From Paraflavitalea pollutisoli (lineage in GTDB: Bacteria > Bacteroidota > Bacteroidia > Chitinophagales > Chitinophagaceae): a DNA stretch of 64,000 bases. The notes under the pieces are model-generated. The model searched no databases. It worked only from the letters and a program-made list of their open reading frames with translations, and was not told where the DNA came from. This document shows, one piece after another, positions 48,114 through 56,000 of this stretch. Location of the stretch: assembly GCF_029360705.1 (NCBI RefSeq), contig NZ_JARKMX010000004.1, positions 248,001-312,000 of the forward strand, read 5' to 3'. Numbering within the stretch: the first letter of the stretch is position 1; every line of letters begins with the position of its first letter. A program made the position numbers and the translations under genes.

Positions 48114-48610
48114 CAAAGGATCTGCAATTTGATTTTACGGTTGACAAAGCGGCCAAGACCGTAGTCATCACGAGGGAATTCGATGCTGAACTTTCACTGG
48201 TATGGGATGCTTTTACCACGGCTGAGCTGCTGGACCAGTGGGTAGCGCCCAAGCCCTGGAGCGCCAGAACGAAACACATGAATTTTGAAGTGGGGGGCAG
48301 CAGGTTGTATGCGATGGTGAGTCCGGAGGGGATGGAGCGCTGGGCTCTGCAGAAATATACCGCGATCACGCCGAAGACTCATTTCAAGATGTTTAATGCG
48401 TTTGCGGATGCAGCCGGTAATCCGGAAGCAGAGGGGTCTGATTGGGACTATCAATTCACCGACCAGGGGGAGACAACTAAAGTAATTATCTCTATCTATA
48501 ACGAATCGATGGCTCGTCTGGAGCGGATGATTGAAATGGGCTTCAAAGAGGGTTATGCTGCTTCGATGCAGAACCTGCAGGCGCTGTTACTATCATTGTC
48601 CAACAAATGA
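48110..48610 (+). CDS. SRPBCC/AHSA1-family protein
   Basis: START-like ligand-binding protein of 166 residues: [33 protein letters not shown] is the family opening and the C-terminal helix [23 protein letters not shown] closes the cavity. Usually annotated activator of Hsp90 ATPase homologue, but bacterial members paired with ArsR regulators probably bind small hydrophobic ligands. It overlaps both neighbours by 4 nt (ATGA), so three proteins are made from one coupled message. Confidence 0.93.
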   Translation: MTKDLQFDFTVDKAAKTVVITREFDAELSLVWDAFTTAELLDQWVAPKPWSARTKHMNFEVGGSRLYAMVSPEGMERWALQKYTAITPKTHFKMFNAFADAAGNPEAEGSDWDYQFTDQGETTKVIISIYNESMARLERMIEMGFKEGYAASMQNLQALLLSLSNK

Positions 48611-48816
48611 TCTACGTCTTCAAGACATCTGTCAAAACAAAGAAGGAGGTGAAGTGTCTGAAGCCTCACATCGATAATATACTTTCCGGCGAACAATGGA
48701 ATTTCGATCTCCAGGACTGCGACAGGATCTTGCGTATCGACAGCGACCAAAACATTGTGTTGAGCATCATTGACCTGCTGCAACTTCACCAGTTTTACTG
48801 CGAAGAGCTGGAGTAG
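48607..48816 (+). CDS. small protein of 69 residues, perhaps ferredoxin-like fold
   Basis: Unnamed small protein ([20 protein letters not shown]..). The strand-helix-strand-strand-helix order ([48 protein letters not shown]) resembles HMA-type metal chaperones, but the CxxC metal motif is missing. The ATG overlaps the stop of the SRPBCC gene (ATGA), so it is real and part of the ArsR operon. A terminator follows at 48841. Function unknown. Confidence 0.85.
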   Translation: MIYVFKTSVKTKKEVKCLKPHIDNILSGEQWNFDLQDCDRILRIDSDQNIVLSIIDLLQLHQFYCEELE

Positions 48817-48840
48817 CGAATAGCCTTCTAAAGACTACCA

Positions 48841-48867
48841 AAGGCAGCGTAATGGCTGCCTTTTTCT
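48841..48867 (+). terminator. intrinsic terminator of the ArsR operon
   Basis: AAGGCAGC (48841-48848) pairs with GCTGCCTT (48855-48862), followed by a T-run. It overlaps the first possible in-frame start of the next gene (48852) and so helps to rule that start out. Confidence 0.88.
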
Positions 48868-48938
48868 TTTTGACGATTGGCGAGATGAAGGGGCTCGCCC
48901 CTGGTAGCCTTTTTGCAGTGGTAGCCCAAAGCATGGGC

Positions 48939-49919
48939 ATGAAGAAATTCAGTTTGAAGGTATTGTGGCAGATACTCAAGGATTCCTTTACGGGCTTTTC
49001 CGATCATAAGGTGATGAAACTAAGTGGGTCGCTGGCTTATTATACGGTGTTTTCCATGGCGCCGCTGCTGATCGTGATCATTTCCTTGTGTGGGTTTTTC
49101 TTTGGCCGGGAAGCAATCGAGAATGGGGTGTATGGGCAGATTAGCGGCTTTGTGGGATCAGATACCGCGCTGCAGATCCAGCAGATCATCAAAAACGCCT
49201 CGCTCGAGGGAAAAGGGAGTCTAGCCCTGGTCATAGGTATCGTAACCTTGCTGATTGGCTGTACCACCGTTTTTGCGGAGATACAGGATTCCATCAATAC
49301 CATCTGGGGATTGAAGCCAAAACCCAAGCGTGGTTGGTTGAAGATGTTACAAAACCGGTTGCTGTCTTTTTCGGTAGTGATCAGTCTTGGCTTTCTGTTG
49401 CTGGTGTCGCTGGGCGTTTCCGGTATCATAGATGCACTCAGCAGCCGCTTACAGGCCCGGTACCCGGATACGACGGTCGTCATCTTTTATATCATTAACC
49501 TGGTGTTGACGATCGCTGTAGTGACCGTCTTGTTTGCAGTGATCTTCAAAGTGCTGCCCGATGCGAATGTGAAATGGAAAGATGTGATGGCGGGTGCCTT
49601 CGCTACAGCTTTGTTGTTTTTGCTGGGTAAGTTTGCGATTTCGTTTTACATCAGCAAAAGTGATGTAGGTAGCACTTACGGCGCTGCGGGTTCATTGGTG
49701 GTATTGTTGTTATGGGTGTATTATTCTTCCATCATTCTTTTCTTTGGGGCAGAGTTTACGAAGGCCTATGCGATGAAGTTGGGGTCGGAGATCAGGCCCA
49801 ATCACTATGCTGTGACGACGCGCGAGGTGGAGATAGAAGAAGGGAGCAAGTCTGTGCAACAGGTAGAAGCCAAAAAGTCTTCAGAAGAACGTGGTAAAAA
49901 AGGGCCGACGCACGGTTAG
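48939..49919 (+). CDS. YihY/BrkB-family inner-membrane protein
   Basis: Integral membrane protein with about six helices and the family pattern SDHKVMKLSGSLAYYTVFSMAPLLIVII, TVFAEIQDSINTIWGL, and DVGSTYGAAGSLVVLLLWVYYSSIILFFGAEFT. The start is set at 48939 (MKKFSLKVLW); 48933 is also possible, while 48852 lies inside a terminator. The C-terminal tail is charged and Glu/Lys-rich. The family is often annotated virulence factor BrkB or ribonuclease BN, the latter wrongly; its real role is unsettled. It stands alone. Confidence 0.93.
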   Translation: MKKFSLKVLWQILKDSFTGFSDHKVMKLSGSLAYYTVFSMAPLLIVIISLCGFFFGREAIENGVYGQISGFVGSDTALQIQQIIKNASLEGKGSLALVIGIVTLLIGCTTVFAEIQDSINTIWGLKPKPKRGWLKMLQNRLLSFSVVISLGFLLLVSLGVSGIIDALSSRLQARYPDTTVVIFYIINLVLTIAVVTVLFAVIFKVLPDANVKWKDVMAGAFATALLFLLGKFAISFYISKSDVGSTYGAAGSLVVLLLWVYYSSIILFFGAEFTKAYAMKLGSEIRPNHYAVTTREVEIEEGSKSVQQVEAKKSSEERGKKGPTHG

Positions 49920-49930
49920 CACGTCGGCCC
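49902..49930. terminator. hairpin straddling the YihY stop codon
   Basis: GGGCCGACG (49902-49910) pairs with CGTCGGCCC (49922-49930), enclosing the TAG stop. Six A residues precede the stem, so it is a better terminator for leftward than rightward transcription; only a weak T content follows on the plus strand. Confidence 0.6.
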
Positions 49931-50271
49931 TACACAAATAACTGCAACTAGCTCTATGGCTAATTAGCTTTCTACGATCAAAAATAGCCAAGGAGTATAA
50001 TGGGAAATTATGGAGAGTTGCAGGTTCAAAGATACTGTTCGTTTACGGATATGAAGTCTTATGCACACAATTTATTCTGAATTTAATTGGTTCTTAAAGT
50101 GATGTGTATTTGAATTGACCTGATTCGGATATTTTGCGCCGTTATAGTAGTTGTTTATTGTGCAAACGACATGTTTTGTGGCGACAGCATTCTTTTTTGG
50201 ACCGTTTTACATCCCTGACTAATTACTAGCAAACCACGGGTGGATATTGTCTTATACTTACCTGTTTCTGA
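49931..50271. other. AT-rich intergenic segment with no visible gene
   Basis: About 340 bp, visibly richer in A and T than the neighbouring genes. There are no long frames and no clear hairpin. It leads into the broken gene at 50272 and may be the decayed rest of the same element, or foreign DNA. No integrase, insertion-sequence ends or direct repeats flanking it were noticed. Confidence 0.5.
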
Positions 50272-51029
50272 AAAGCTGTTGCAATTATATATTTTACTTA
50301 CTGTATAGTTTTTGTCAATTGGAATGCTTATGGTGGCGGTGGAGGTGTAGACTATGGTGACGCAGGCGCGGGTGGTGGCGGTGGTAGTACATTGCCGGCC
50401 ATCTCTGGAGATGTTGCCATCTATGACATCCAGGATTCGCTGAACAATCCTTGTTTGAAAGAGGTGCTGTCGACGGCTTTAAATAAGCGGCTAAAAAGCT
50501 GGATAGCCAGGACCTTGGATACGGTTGCCCACATCAAAGGCGACTTTGACCTTGTTTTCCGGGAAAACCAGTTAGTTTTTTTAGCGATTCCAGTGTGATG
50601 GGGCAATTTAATCTTCAGGATAGCCATTTTGGTGGTCCTCCCTCTGATCCAAAGCAATATGGTACCATTGTAATCGACCTGAATGTAACATCTCTTCCAG
50701 GCATGTCTAAAGAGGCGATTGCAACGGTAATCTATCACGAAGCCATTCACGGTCTGCTGGAAGCAAAAGGTGTTCCTATTGATTGGCCACATGAGACCAT
50801 GGCAGAATCCTATCAAACCAGGATAAAAATTGTACTTACCGAGTTATTCCCTTGTATGCCAATTGATGATGCCAGTGCCTTGGGATGGCTAGGCCTTACC
50901 AGGACTTACCAGTTCCATGCCATCAAAATATATGATGTCCAAAATGCCACCGGCATAACCAGAAATATCCTGCAAACGGCCTACGATTATCAAACCAATC
51001 AAAGGGGTACTGCCTCTGGCTGTCCGTGA
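50272..51029 (+). pseudogene. remnant of a gene with Gly-rich linker and HEAIH metallopeptidase-like domain, frameshifted
   Basis: No start codon fits: the frame opens after a TGA at 50269-50271 and enters VNWNAYGGGGGVDYGDAG and more glycines, as in the linker of a longer protein. It then reads NPCLKEVLSTALNKRLKSW to ENQLVF. At a run of seven T residues (50576-50582) the reading must shift to continue as SDSSVMGQFNLQDSHFGG and on to ATVIYHEAIHGLLEAKG, which contains HExxH, the zinc motif of metallopeptidases. The second frame (50598-51029) ends TASGCP. Both halves together look like the C-terminal domain of surface or toxin-like Bacteroidota proteins. Adding one T (or removing two) restores the frame. 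A terminator follows at 51119. Confidence 0.7.
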
Positions 51030-51118
51030 TATTGGGTCTACTTAAGCAAACCGTATGCGTAGCATATCCTTTTAAATTAGGATTGATTGAAGGAATGTTG
51101 CAATTATTTGCATTGCAG

Positions 51119-51153
51119 AAGGGTGTATCAAAAAGTATGATACACCCTTTTTG
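51119..51153. terminator. strong intrinsic terminator after the HEAIH remnant
   Basis: AAGGGTGTATCA (51119-51130) pairs perfectly with TGATACACCCTT (51138-51149), 7-nt loop, then TTT. It is bounded by A and T runs and can also serve the convergent RidA gene. Confidence 0.88.
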
Positions 51154-51238
51154 TATGCTGTTCAGTTTTATTTTTTGAGCCTTACTCATTGGCGCCAGGA
51201 GACCATCATCGGCGAACTCCTATTTGGTATGAGATATC

Positions 51239-51634
51239 TTATTTGACCACCGTCGCTTCCAGCTCCACATTCAGGGTTTCGTAGAGGCCCACGACCTGCA
51301 TGAGCGTCACTGCTTGTTTCATGCCATGCCGGGCAACGAATTCCTTAAAGAGGTCAAAACAGTTGTTGATAAATTCCTCCCAGGAAGTGGTGTAGATGGT
51401 CAGGCGTACGATGTTGCCGGCGTCGTAACCCGCCTGGTTGATCACCGTTTCGAGGTTCTGGATCGCTATTCCAAGCTGCGTACGCATATCGGCATTGCTG
51501 GAGCTCCCGTCGGGTAGTACCGCTGCCTGTCCGGCCACATACAAGGTGCCTGTTACTTCCGTTACTTCTACTGCCTGTACATAACTCCGGTCGTCCTGCC
51601 AGGCCCAGGGATTGATCACTGTCTTTTTCATCAT
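51239..51634 (-). CDS. RidA-family protein
   Basis: Trimeric YjgF/YER057c/UK114 fold protein of 131 residues (start 51634 or 51631): VTGTLYVAGQAAVLPDG, QLGIAIQNLETVINQAGY, IVRLTIYTTSWEEF, ending LYETLNVELEATVVK. True RidA imine deaminases have Arg in the last motif (PxRxxVE); here that position is Leu or Thr, so the enamine-deaminase activity may be missing, as in other Rid subgroups. It lies 60 bp after the Crp/Fnr regulator gene on the same strand, which may control it. Confidence 0.92.
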   Translation of the reverse strand: MMKKTVINPWAWQDDRSYVQAVEVTEVTGTLYVAGQAAVLPDGSSSNADMRTQLGIAIQNLETVINQAGYDAGNIVRLTIYTTSWEEFINNCFDLFKEFVARHGMKQAVTLMQVVGLYETLNVELEATVVK

Positions 51635-51694
51635 TTATATTGTTTGATAGATGACAAAATTAGACAGTGTTTTTATGTGCTGGTGTGATCAGGA

Positions 51695-52288
51695 TCACAT
51701 CTTGCCGCCGCCGGCACTTCGATGACTACGGTATAGCCGGCTAAGCGTTTCGCGGGATAAACCCAGGTAAGCAGCCAGCAGGGCCTTCGGTACGCGTTGC
51801 AACAACACTGGCTGTTTGCGCAACACGAGTTCATACCTTTCACGCGGGGTATCCGTCAGGAAGGAAAGAATGCGGTCCTGCGAAGCCATATGTCCCCGGT
51901 TGGCCTTATGCAGAAAGAAATGCTCCATTTTTTGTAGCTGCTGGCAGATGGTCTGGTAGCCATCCAACGTAAGACAGTACACCTGTGTATCCTCGATGCA
52001 CTTTAGGCTCAGCGACGCAGGGTCGCCGGAAAACCAGGCAGGATAGTCGGTCTCCCACCAATCTTCCATCGCAAATGAAACAATGTGTTCACGTTCTTTT
52101 TTATCCTCGTAGGTTAGTTTCAGTAATCCAGCAATGACCAGGTACACATACCTGACCGGTTCGCCTTTGGTGATCAGCATAGCGCCTTTGGTGGCCTTTC
52201 TAGTAATGAAGTGCTTTTCTACAAAGGCGTATTCCTCATCGCTGAGGGGTACCACGTGTTCTATATGCCGACGCAGCATGGGTTCCAT
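51695..52288 (-). CDS. Crp/Fnr-family transcriptional regulator
   Basis: Cyclic-nucleotide-binding-fold regulator of 197 residues. The sensor domain (LITKGEPVRYVYLVIAGLLKLTYEDKKEREHIVSF) lacks the Arg-Ser pair needed for cAMP and has no cysteine cluster of Fnr. The C-terminal helix-turn-helix is VPKALLAAYLGLSRETLSRLYR. This short Bacteroidota type often controls an adjacent gene; here RidA is next on the same strand. Confidence 0.92.
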   Translation of the reverse strand: MEPMLRRHIEHVVPLSDEEYAFVEKHFITRKATKGAMLITKGEPVRYVYLVIAGLLKLTYEDKKEREHIVSFAMEDWWETDYPAWFSGDPASLSLKCIEDTQVYCLTLDGYQTICQQLQKMEHFFLHKANRGHMASQDRILSFLTDTPRERYELVLRKQPVLLQRVPKALLAAYLGLSRETLSRLYRSHRSAGGGKM

Positions 52289-52341
52289 AGCTGCTAAGAT
52301 AAGTATTTGCCAGGCGCAGCCACTTTAAAAACGGAACCCCG

Positions 52342-52410
52342 CTACCAGAATTTCCACCAGGGTTTGCCGGCCTTTTGTTGAGCTTGCTGAGTGGCCCGCT
52401 TCTGGTCCAT
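52342..52410 (-). CDS. possible 22-residue peptide gene (MDQKRATQ..WWKFW)
   Basis: ATG at 52410, TAG at 52342-52344. The product begins with basic and Gln residues and ends KPWWKFW, an amphipathic, Trp-rich tail. The ATG is 3 nt after the stop of the gene at 52414-52806, and GAGGGTT, part of that gene's end, lies at ribosome-site distance. That position makes a chance frame less likely, but 22 residues is below what can be judged without conservation. Confidence 0.35.
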   Translation of the reverse strand: MDQKRATQQAQQKAGKPWWKFW

Positions 52411-52413
52411 ATG

Positions 52414-52806
52414 CTAACCCTCGGTGAGTTCTACTGCTTTACGAACCACATTGGCAAATTCGCGGGGAGGTCCCTGGGAGTGCTCGCCATAGATAAACTG
52501 CACACCCGTTTCCACCTTGTCGTTGCTGAGTAGAATCTTGAGTTCGCAGGTACGTCCCTTTTTATCCGGCACGTCAAAGGTCTTGTGCAGAAATTCCTGC
52601 ATCTCGGGAGTGATCATGGAACGGAGTTGTGAAATCATTGGCAATGTGCCTGTCTTACCTATGTAGAGGTTATTGTCTTTACAGTCTGCACTGCCATTAC
52701 CCATTCGGTTGATGGTGCCATCCGAAGTAAGCAATATGAACAACACCTGGTTTTTGTCTATTTTAAGCGTGATGAGGATCGCTTCTATTTCGTTGGGGGC
52801 TATCAA
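52414..52806 (-). CDS. hypothetical protein (130 residues)
   Basis: Not recognised. No signal peptide or membrane helix. It starts MIAPNEIEAILITLKIDKNQVLFILLTSDGTINRMGNG and later has MISQLRSMITPEMQEFLHKTF and LKILLSNDKVETGVQFIYGE, an alternating alpha/beta pattern of a soluble cytoplasmic protein. Codon use fits its neighbours. It is on the same strand as, and 125 bp upstream of, the Crp/Fnr gene, with the 22-residue frame in between. Confidence 0.7.
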   Translation of the reverse strand: MIAPNEIEAILITLKIDKNQVLFILLTSDGTINRMGNGSADCKDNNLYIGKTGTLPMISQLRSMITPEMQEFLHKTFDVPDKKGRTCELKILLSNDKVETGVQFIYGEHSQGPPREFANVVRKAVELTEG

Positions 52807-53055
52807 GTATTTATTTTTATGCTAGTAATAATACCTCGCTGATCTGTTAGTACGATAAGGTATAACTTTTTTTCGTTGCTTGGTGCCTGGCCACGAATGG
52901 AAATCAGCTACCTGACTAATTTATGCCATCCGGCAGGGGGCAAGACCTGGCCGGGAAAAAATCACAAATATTCGGGAAGTATCGCCATTCTTACAGGCAC
53001 CTTTAAGGGCCACCTTTGTCTTGTTGATCTTTTAAAACCATCAACAATCAATAAA

Positions 53056-53751
53056 ATGACAAATTCCATCAAAAACGTAGTACTGGTTCATGGCGCTTTT
53101 GCAGACGGCTCAGGCTGGAAGGCCCTTTACGAAGTGCTCAGCACGAAAGGATATAACGTAACGATCGTACAAAACCCGCTGACCTCCCTGGAAGACGATG
53201 TTAAAGCCACTCACCTGTTGCTGGACAAACAAGACGGCCCCACCGTACTGGTTGGTCATTCCTGGGGTGGTGCCGTGATCACCGAAGCGGGTAATCACCC
53301 TAAAGTCGCGTCACTGGTGTATGTAGCCGCCTTTCAACCCGACAACGGCGAAACAGCGCTGCAATGGTTCCAGACAGCGCCACCCGCCCCTGAAAACGGT
53401 GTCCTTCCCCTCGATGAAAAGGGCATTGTGTATTACGACAAGGATCGGTATCATGCAGGTTTCTGCGCAGATATCTCCACAGAAGAAGCTGCCTTCATGT
53501 ATGCCTCACAGGGATCATTCTATGGTCAATGTTTTGCGACCCCCATTACCGAAGCTGCCTGGAGAAACAAACCCTCCTTTGCCGCTATCGCCACCGAAGA
53601 CAAGAGTATCGATCCGACGATTCAGCGTACCATGTACAAACGCTCCAATACAAAAACAACGGATGTGAAGGGTAGCCACGTGATCTTTATGTCGCAACCA
53701 GAAGCTGTTGCCAAAGTTATTCAACAAGCTTCGGACGTTCAAGCTAAATAA
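53056..53751 (+). CDS. alpha/beta hydrolase (AB hydrolase-6-like esterase)
   Basis: Start at 53056 (MTNSIKNVVLVHGAF); the frame could open at 52876 but the extra part is not family-like. About 231 residues: oxyanion segment VLVHGAFADGSGW, nucleophile elbow VLVGHSWGGAVI, C-terminal His in VKGSHVIFMSQPE. It is cytoplasmic. The group is commonly annotated alpha/beta hydrolase and includes esterases like salicylate-ester hydrolases. It stands alone with a terminator at 53772-53808. Confidence 0.93.
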   Translation: MTNSIKNVVLVHGAFADGSGWKALYEVLSTKGYNVTIVQNPLTSLEDDVKATHLLLDKQDGPTVLVGHSWGGAVITEAGNHPKVASLVYVAAFQPDNGETALQWFQTAPPAPENGVLPLDEKGIVYYDKDRYHAGFCADISTEEAAFMYASQGSFYGQCFATPITEAAWRNKPSFAAIATEDKSIDPTIQRTMYKRSNTKTTDVKGSHVIFMSQPEAVAKVIQQASDVQAK

Positions 53752-53771
53752 TTCACGTAAAACGATACCAG

Positions 53772-53808
53772 CTAAAAAGCCGTTTCATTTTTTGAGATGG
53801 CTTTTTAG
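53772..53808. terminator. bidirectional intrinsic terminator
   Basis: CTAAAAAGCC (53772-53781) pairs with GGCTTTTTAG (53799-53808), and the stem continues inward through GTTTCA/TGAGAT for 16 bp in all with a short T loop. Located between convergent genes. Confidence 0.88.
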
Positions 53809-53836
53809 TTCAAGTGACCAATGAAGATAAGAGTTG

Positions 53837-54157
53837 TTACTTAGCCTTGTATAATTGTATACTCCCCACCTCCGGGTCTATGCGCACATAGCCACCACGG
53901 ATAGTTACCAGTACATTTCGATTATCCAATACGACCACCCACGTGGGATGCAATCCATACCAGAACAGGTTATGAATGCTACTTTTTTTCTGCACCTTTT
54001 TGTCAATCACATAACCCCCTTTGCTGCCGGCCAGGTAGATACAATCTTCGTGAATGGCAAAAACCGCGGGCACATCACCATGATCAAGTGCGCTGTGATT
54101 GAAAATGAATCTTTCGCGTAGGTAAGTCTGGTTAGCCCGCCGGCATTCAGCCCCCAA
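53837..54157 (-). CDS. hypothetical protein without ATG start (106 residues), possibly a fragment
   Basis: No ATG occurs in the frame; the longest reading starts at a TTG at 54155-54157. The product (CIYLAGSKGGYVIDKKVQKKSS..LHPTWVVVLDNRNVLVTIRGGYVRIDPEVG) looks like two beta-repeat units around GGYV, so it is probably protein-coding. Either TTG is used or the 5' end has been lost. It is 15 bp downstream of the small membrane protein gene on the same strand. Confidence 0.4.
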   Translation of the reverse strand: MGAECRRANQTYLRERFIFNHSALDHGDVPAVFAIHEDCIYLAGSKGGYVIDKKVQKKSSIHNLFWYGLHPTWVVVLDNRNVLVTIRGGYVRIDPEVGSIQLYKAK

Positions 54158-54172
54158 TGCGATAGCATTGGC

Positions 54173-54421
54173 CTATTTCTTCATCTTCCGATACATACCC
54201 AACAAGAGGGTTTGCGCAGCAAGCCGTCCGGCGAATGCCGCATGGTCCTTTTTACCCAGCATTTTAAGTACGAGCGAAAAACCGGTAATACCGATCGACG
54301 CCCACAAAAAAGGGTCAACGGTAGCTTTCGCCGGGTTGGCTTTACCAGGTGCAGAAGCTGCTTTTACCTTTGGGGTGGCCGCTGCCCGCGAAGTGTTTTT
54401 TTTGGCGGTAGTTGTTGCCAT
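54173..54421 (-). CDS. small membrane protein with Ala/Lys-rich N-terminus
   Basis: 82 residues. The N-terminal 30 residues are almost only Ala, Lys, Thr and Pro (ATTTAKKNTSRAAATPKVKA), followed by one hydrophobic helix (PFLWASIGITGFSLVLKML) and a second, weaker amphipathic segment (FAGRLAAQTLLLGMY). The tail resembles the Lys/Ala repeats of histone-like or surface-anchored proteins, but no family is recognised. It is divergent from the PaoABC-like operon with a 63-bp gap. Confidence 0.65.
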   Translation of the reverse strand: MATTTAKKNTSRAAATPKVKAASAPGKANPAKATVDPFLWASIGITGFSLVLKMLGKKDHAAFAGRLAAQTLLLGMYRKMKK

Positions 54422-54484
54422 AATGCAGTGTTTATCAAAAGCGCAACAATTTTGCTGCCACCGGGGTACAGGATTTGATGATAT

Positions 54485-54976
54485 ATGGAAAAACGCATGT
54501 CATACCCTGCCGCCAGACCCGTCACCTTCTCCGTAAATGGTGTATCGCATACACTGTCATTGGCTCCCTGGGTAACCCTGCTGGATGCCTTACGTGAACG
54601 GCTTCGCCTCACCGGTACCAAGAAAGGCTGCGATCACGGCCAATGTGGCGCCTGTACCGTTCTGTGTAATGATCAACGCATCCTAAGCTGCATGACCCTC
54701 GCCGTCATGAAGCAAGGTGCGGCCATTACGACCATTGAGGGAATTGCCACCGGCGACACACTGCATCCTTTACAGCAGGCTTTCATCGACCACGATGCCT
54801 TCCAGTGTGGCTATTGCACACCGGGGCAGATCTGCAGCGCGATCGGTATGCTCCGGGAAGGTAAAGCGCGCACCCGCACAGAAGTAAAAGAGTTGATGAG
54901 TGGCAACCTTTGCCGCTGCGGCGCCAACAAAACAATCATCGATGCCATCATGGAGGTAAAAGAAAGCTATGAATAA
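54485..54976 (+). CDS. [2Fe-2S] subunit of an aldehyde oxidoreductase, PaoA/YagT-like
   Basis: Electron-transfer subunit of 163 residues (start 54485 or 54497). Cysteines for the two [2Fe-2S] clusters: GCDHGQCGACTVLCNDQRILSC (first) and CGYCTPGQIC with LCRCGANKT (second). Unlike E. coli PaoA, there is no twin-arginine signal, so this enzyme would stay in the cytoplasm. It overlaps the next gene by 8 bp. With the two genes that follow it forms the three-subunit type of xanthine oxidase-family aldehyde oxidoreductase. Confidence 0.93.
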   Translation: MEKRMSYPAARPVTFSVNGVSHTLSLAPWVTLLDALRERLRLTGTKKGCDHGQCGACTVLCNDQRILSCMTLAVMKQGAAITTIEGIATGDTLHPLQQAFIDHDAFQCGYCTPGQICSAIGMLREGKARTRTEVKELMSGNLCRCGANKTIIDAIMEVKESYE

Positions 54977-55988
54977 TTTCGACTATCTACAGCCGCAGTC
55001 CGTCAGCGAGGCGGTTGATCAGGCAGGCACTAATGATAGCAACAGGTTCATCGCCGGTGGTACCAATCTGCTCGATCTCTGGAAATACGATCTGCTGCAT
55101 CCTGCTGCACTGATCGATATCAATCAATTACCCGCACTCAACAGCATCACGGAAACTGCGGAGGGCGGACTGCGCCTGGGTGCTTTGTGCACCAACGCCG
55201 CCACCGCTTATCACCCGCTCGTAGAAGAACGTTATCCGTTGCTGTCGAAAGCCATACTCGCGGGTGCCTCGGCACAGATCCGAAATATGGCTACCAATGG
55301 CGGTAACCTGCTGCAACGTACCCGTTGCTATTATTTTTATGATCCGGCGGTGCCCTGCAATAAGCGCAACCCCGGCTCTGGTTGCCCGGCAATCGGCGGC
55401 TACAACCGGATGCATGCCATCCTGGGGGCGAGCGATCAATGCATTGCCGTATTTCCTTCCGATATGTGTGTGGCCCTGGCAGCATTGAACGCTGTGGTAC
55501 TGGTTACCGGACAGCAAGGTGATCGCAGCATTCCCTTTGCCGATTTTCACCGGCTGCCTGGCGACCAGCCAGCGCTGGACAATACCCTGCTGCCGGGAGA
55601 ACTCATCACGGCCATCGATCTGCCGCCCAACCGTTTCGCCACTAACTATTCGTACCTCAAACTCCGGGATCGTCATTCGTATGCGTTTGCCCTGGTATCA
55701 GTCGCTACAGCACTGGATCTCGACGGCGATACCATCCGCGAGGCGCGCATCGCCCTGGGCGGCGTAGCGCACAAACCATGGCGTAATGAGTTGGCCGAAC
55801 AATTTCTGCAAGGAAAAGCAGCGATTGAGGCCAACTTTGCCGCAGCGGCCGATATCCTGCTACAAGGTGCGCAAGGATATCAACACAATGGGTTTAAAAT
55901 ACCGCTCGCTAAAAAAGCAATCATCCGTAACAGCCTGATGGCGTTGGATCCGGCCAGTCAATTGCCCGGTGCCCAGCCATCGGCATAA
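54969..55988 (+). CDS. FAD-binding subunit of an aldehyde oxidoreductase, PaoB/YagS-like
   Basis: FAD subunit of 339 residues; FIAGGTNLLDLWKYD and ATNGGNLLQRTRC are the flavin-binding signatures. Cys120, Cys130, Cys139 and Cys158 (QRTRCYYFY, VPCNKRNPGSGC, SDQCIAVF) sit where PaoB carries a [4Fe-4S] cluster, not found in most xanthine dehydrogenases. That feature assigns the set to the PaoABC type. It overlaps the [2Fe-2S] gene by 8 bp and precedes the molybdenum subunit by 12 bp. Confidence 0.92.
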   Translation: MNNFDYLQPQSVSEAVDQAGTNDSNRFIAGGTNLLDLWKYDLLHPAALIDINQLPALNSITETAEGGLRLGALCTNAATAYHPLVEERYPLLSKAILAGASAQIRNMATNGGNLLQRTRCYYFYDPAVPCNKRNPGSGCPAIGGYNRMHAILGASDQCIAVFPSDMCVALAALNAVVLVTGQQGDRSIPFADFHRLPGDQPALDNTLLPGELITAIDLPPNRFATNYSYLKLRDRHSYAFALVSVATALDLDGDTIREARIALGGVAHKPWRNELAEQFLQGKAAIEANFAAAADILLQGAQGYQHNGFKIPLAKKAIIRNSLMALDPASQLPGAQPSA

Positions 55989-56000
55989 TCACCCACTTTT

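Noticed and set aside
48852-48938. Longer N-terminus of the YihY-type gene
   Set aside because: The stretch starts inside the intrinsic terminator of the ArsR operon, and family members begin at about the MKKFSLK position.
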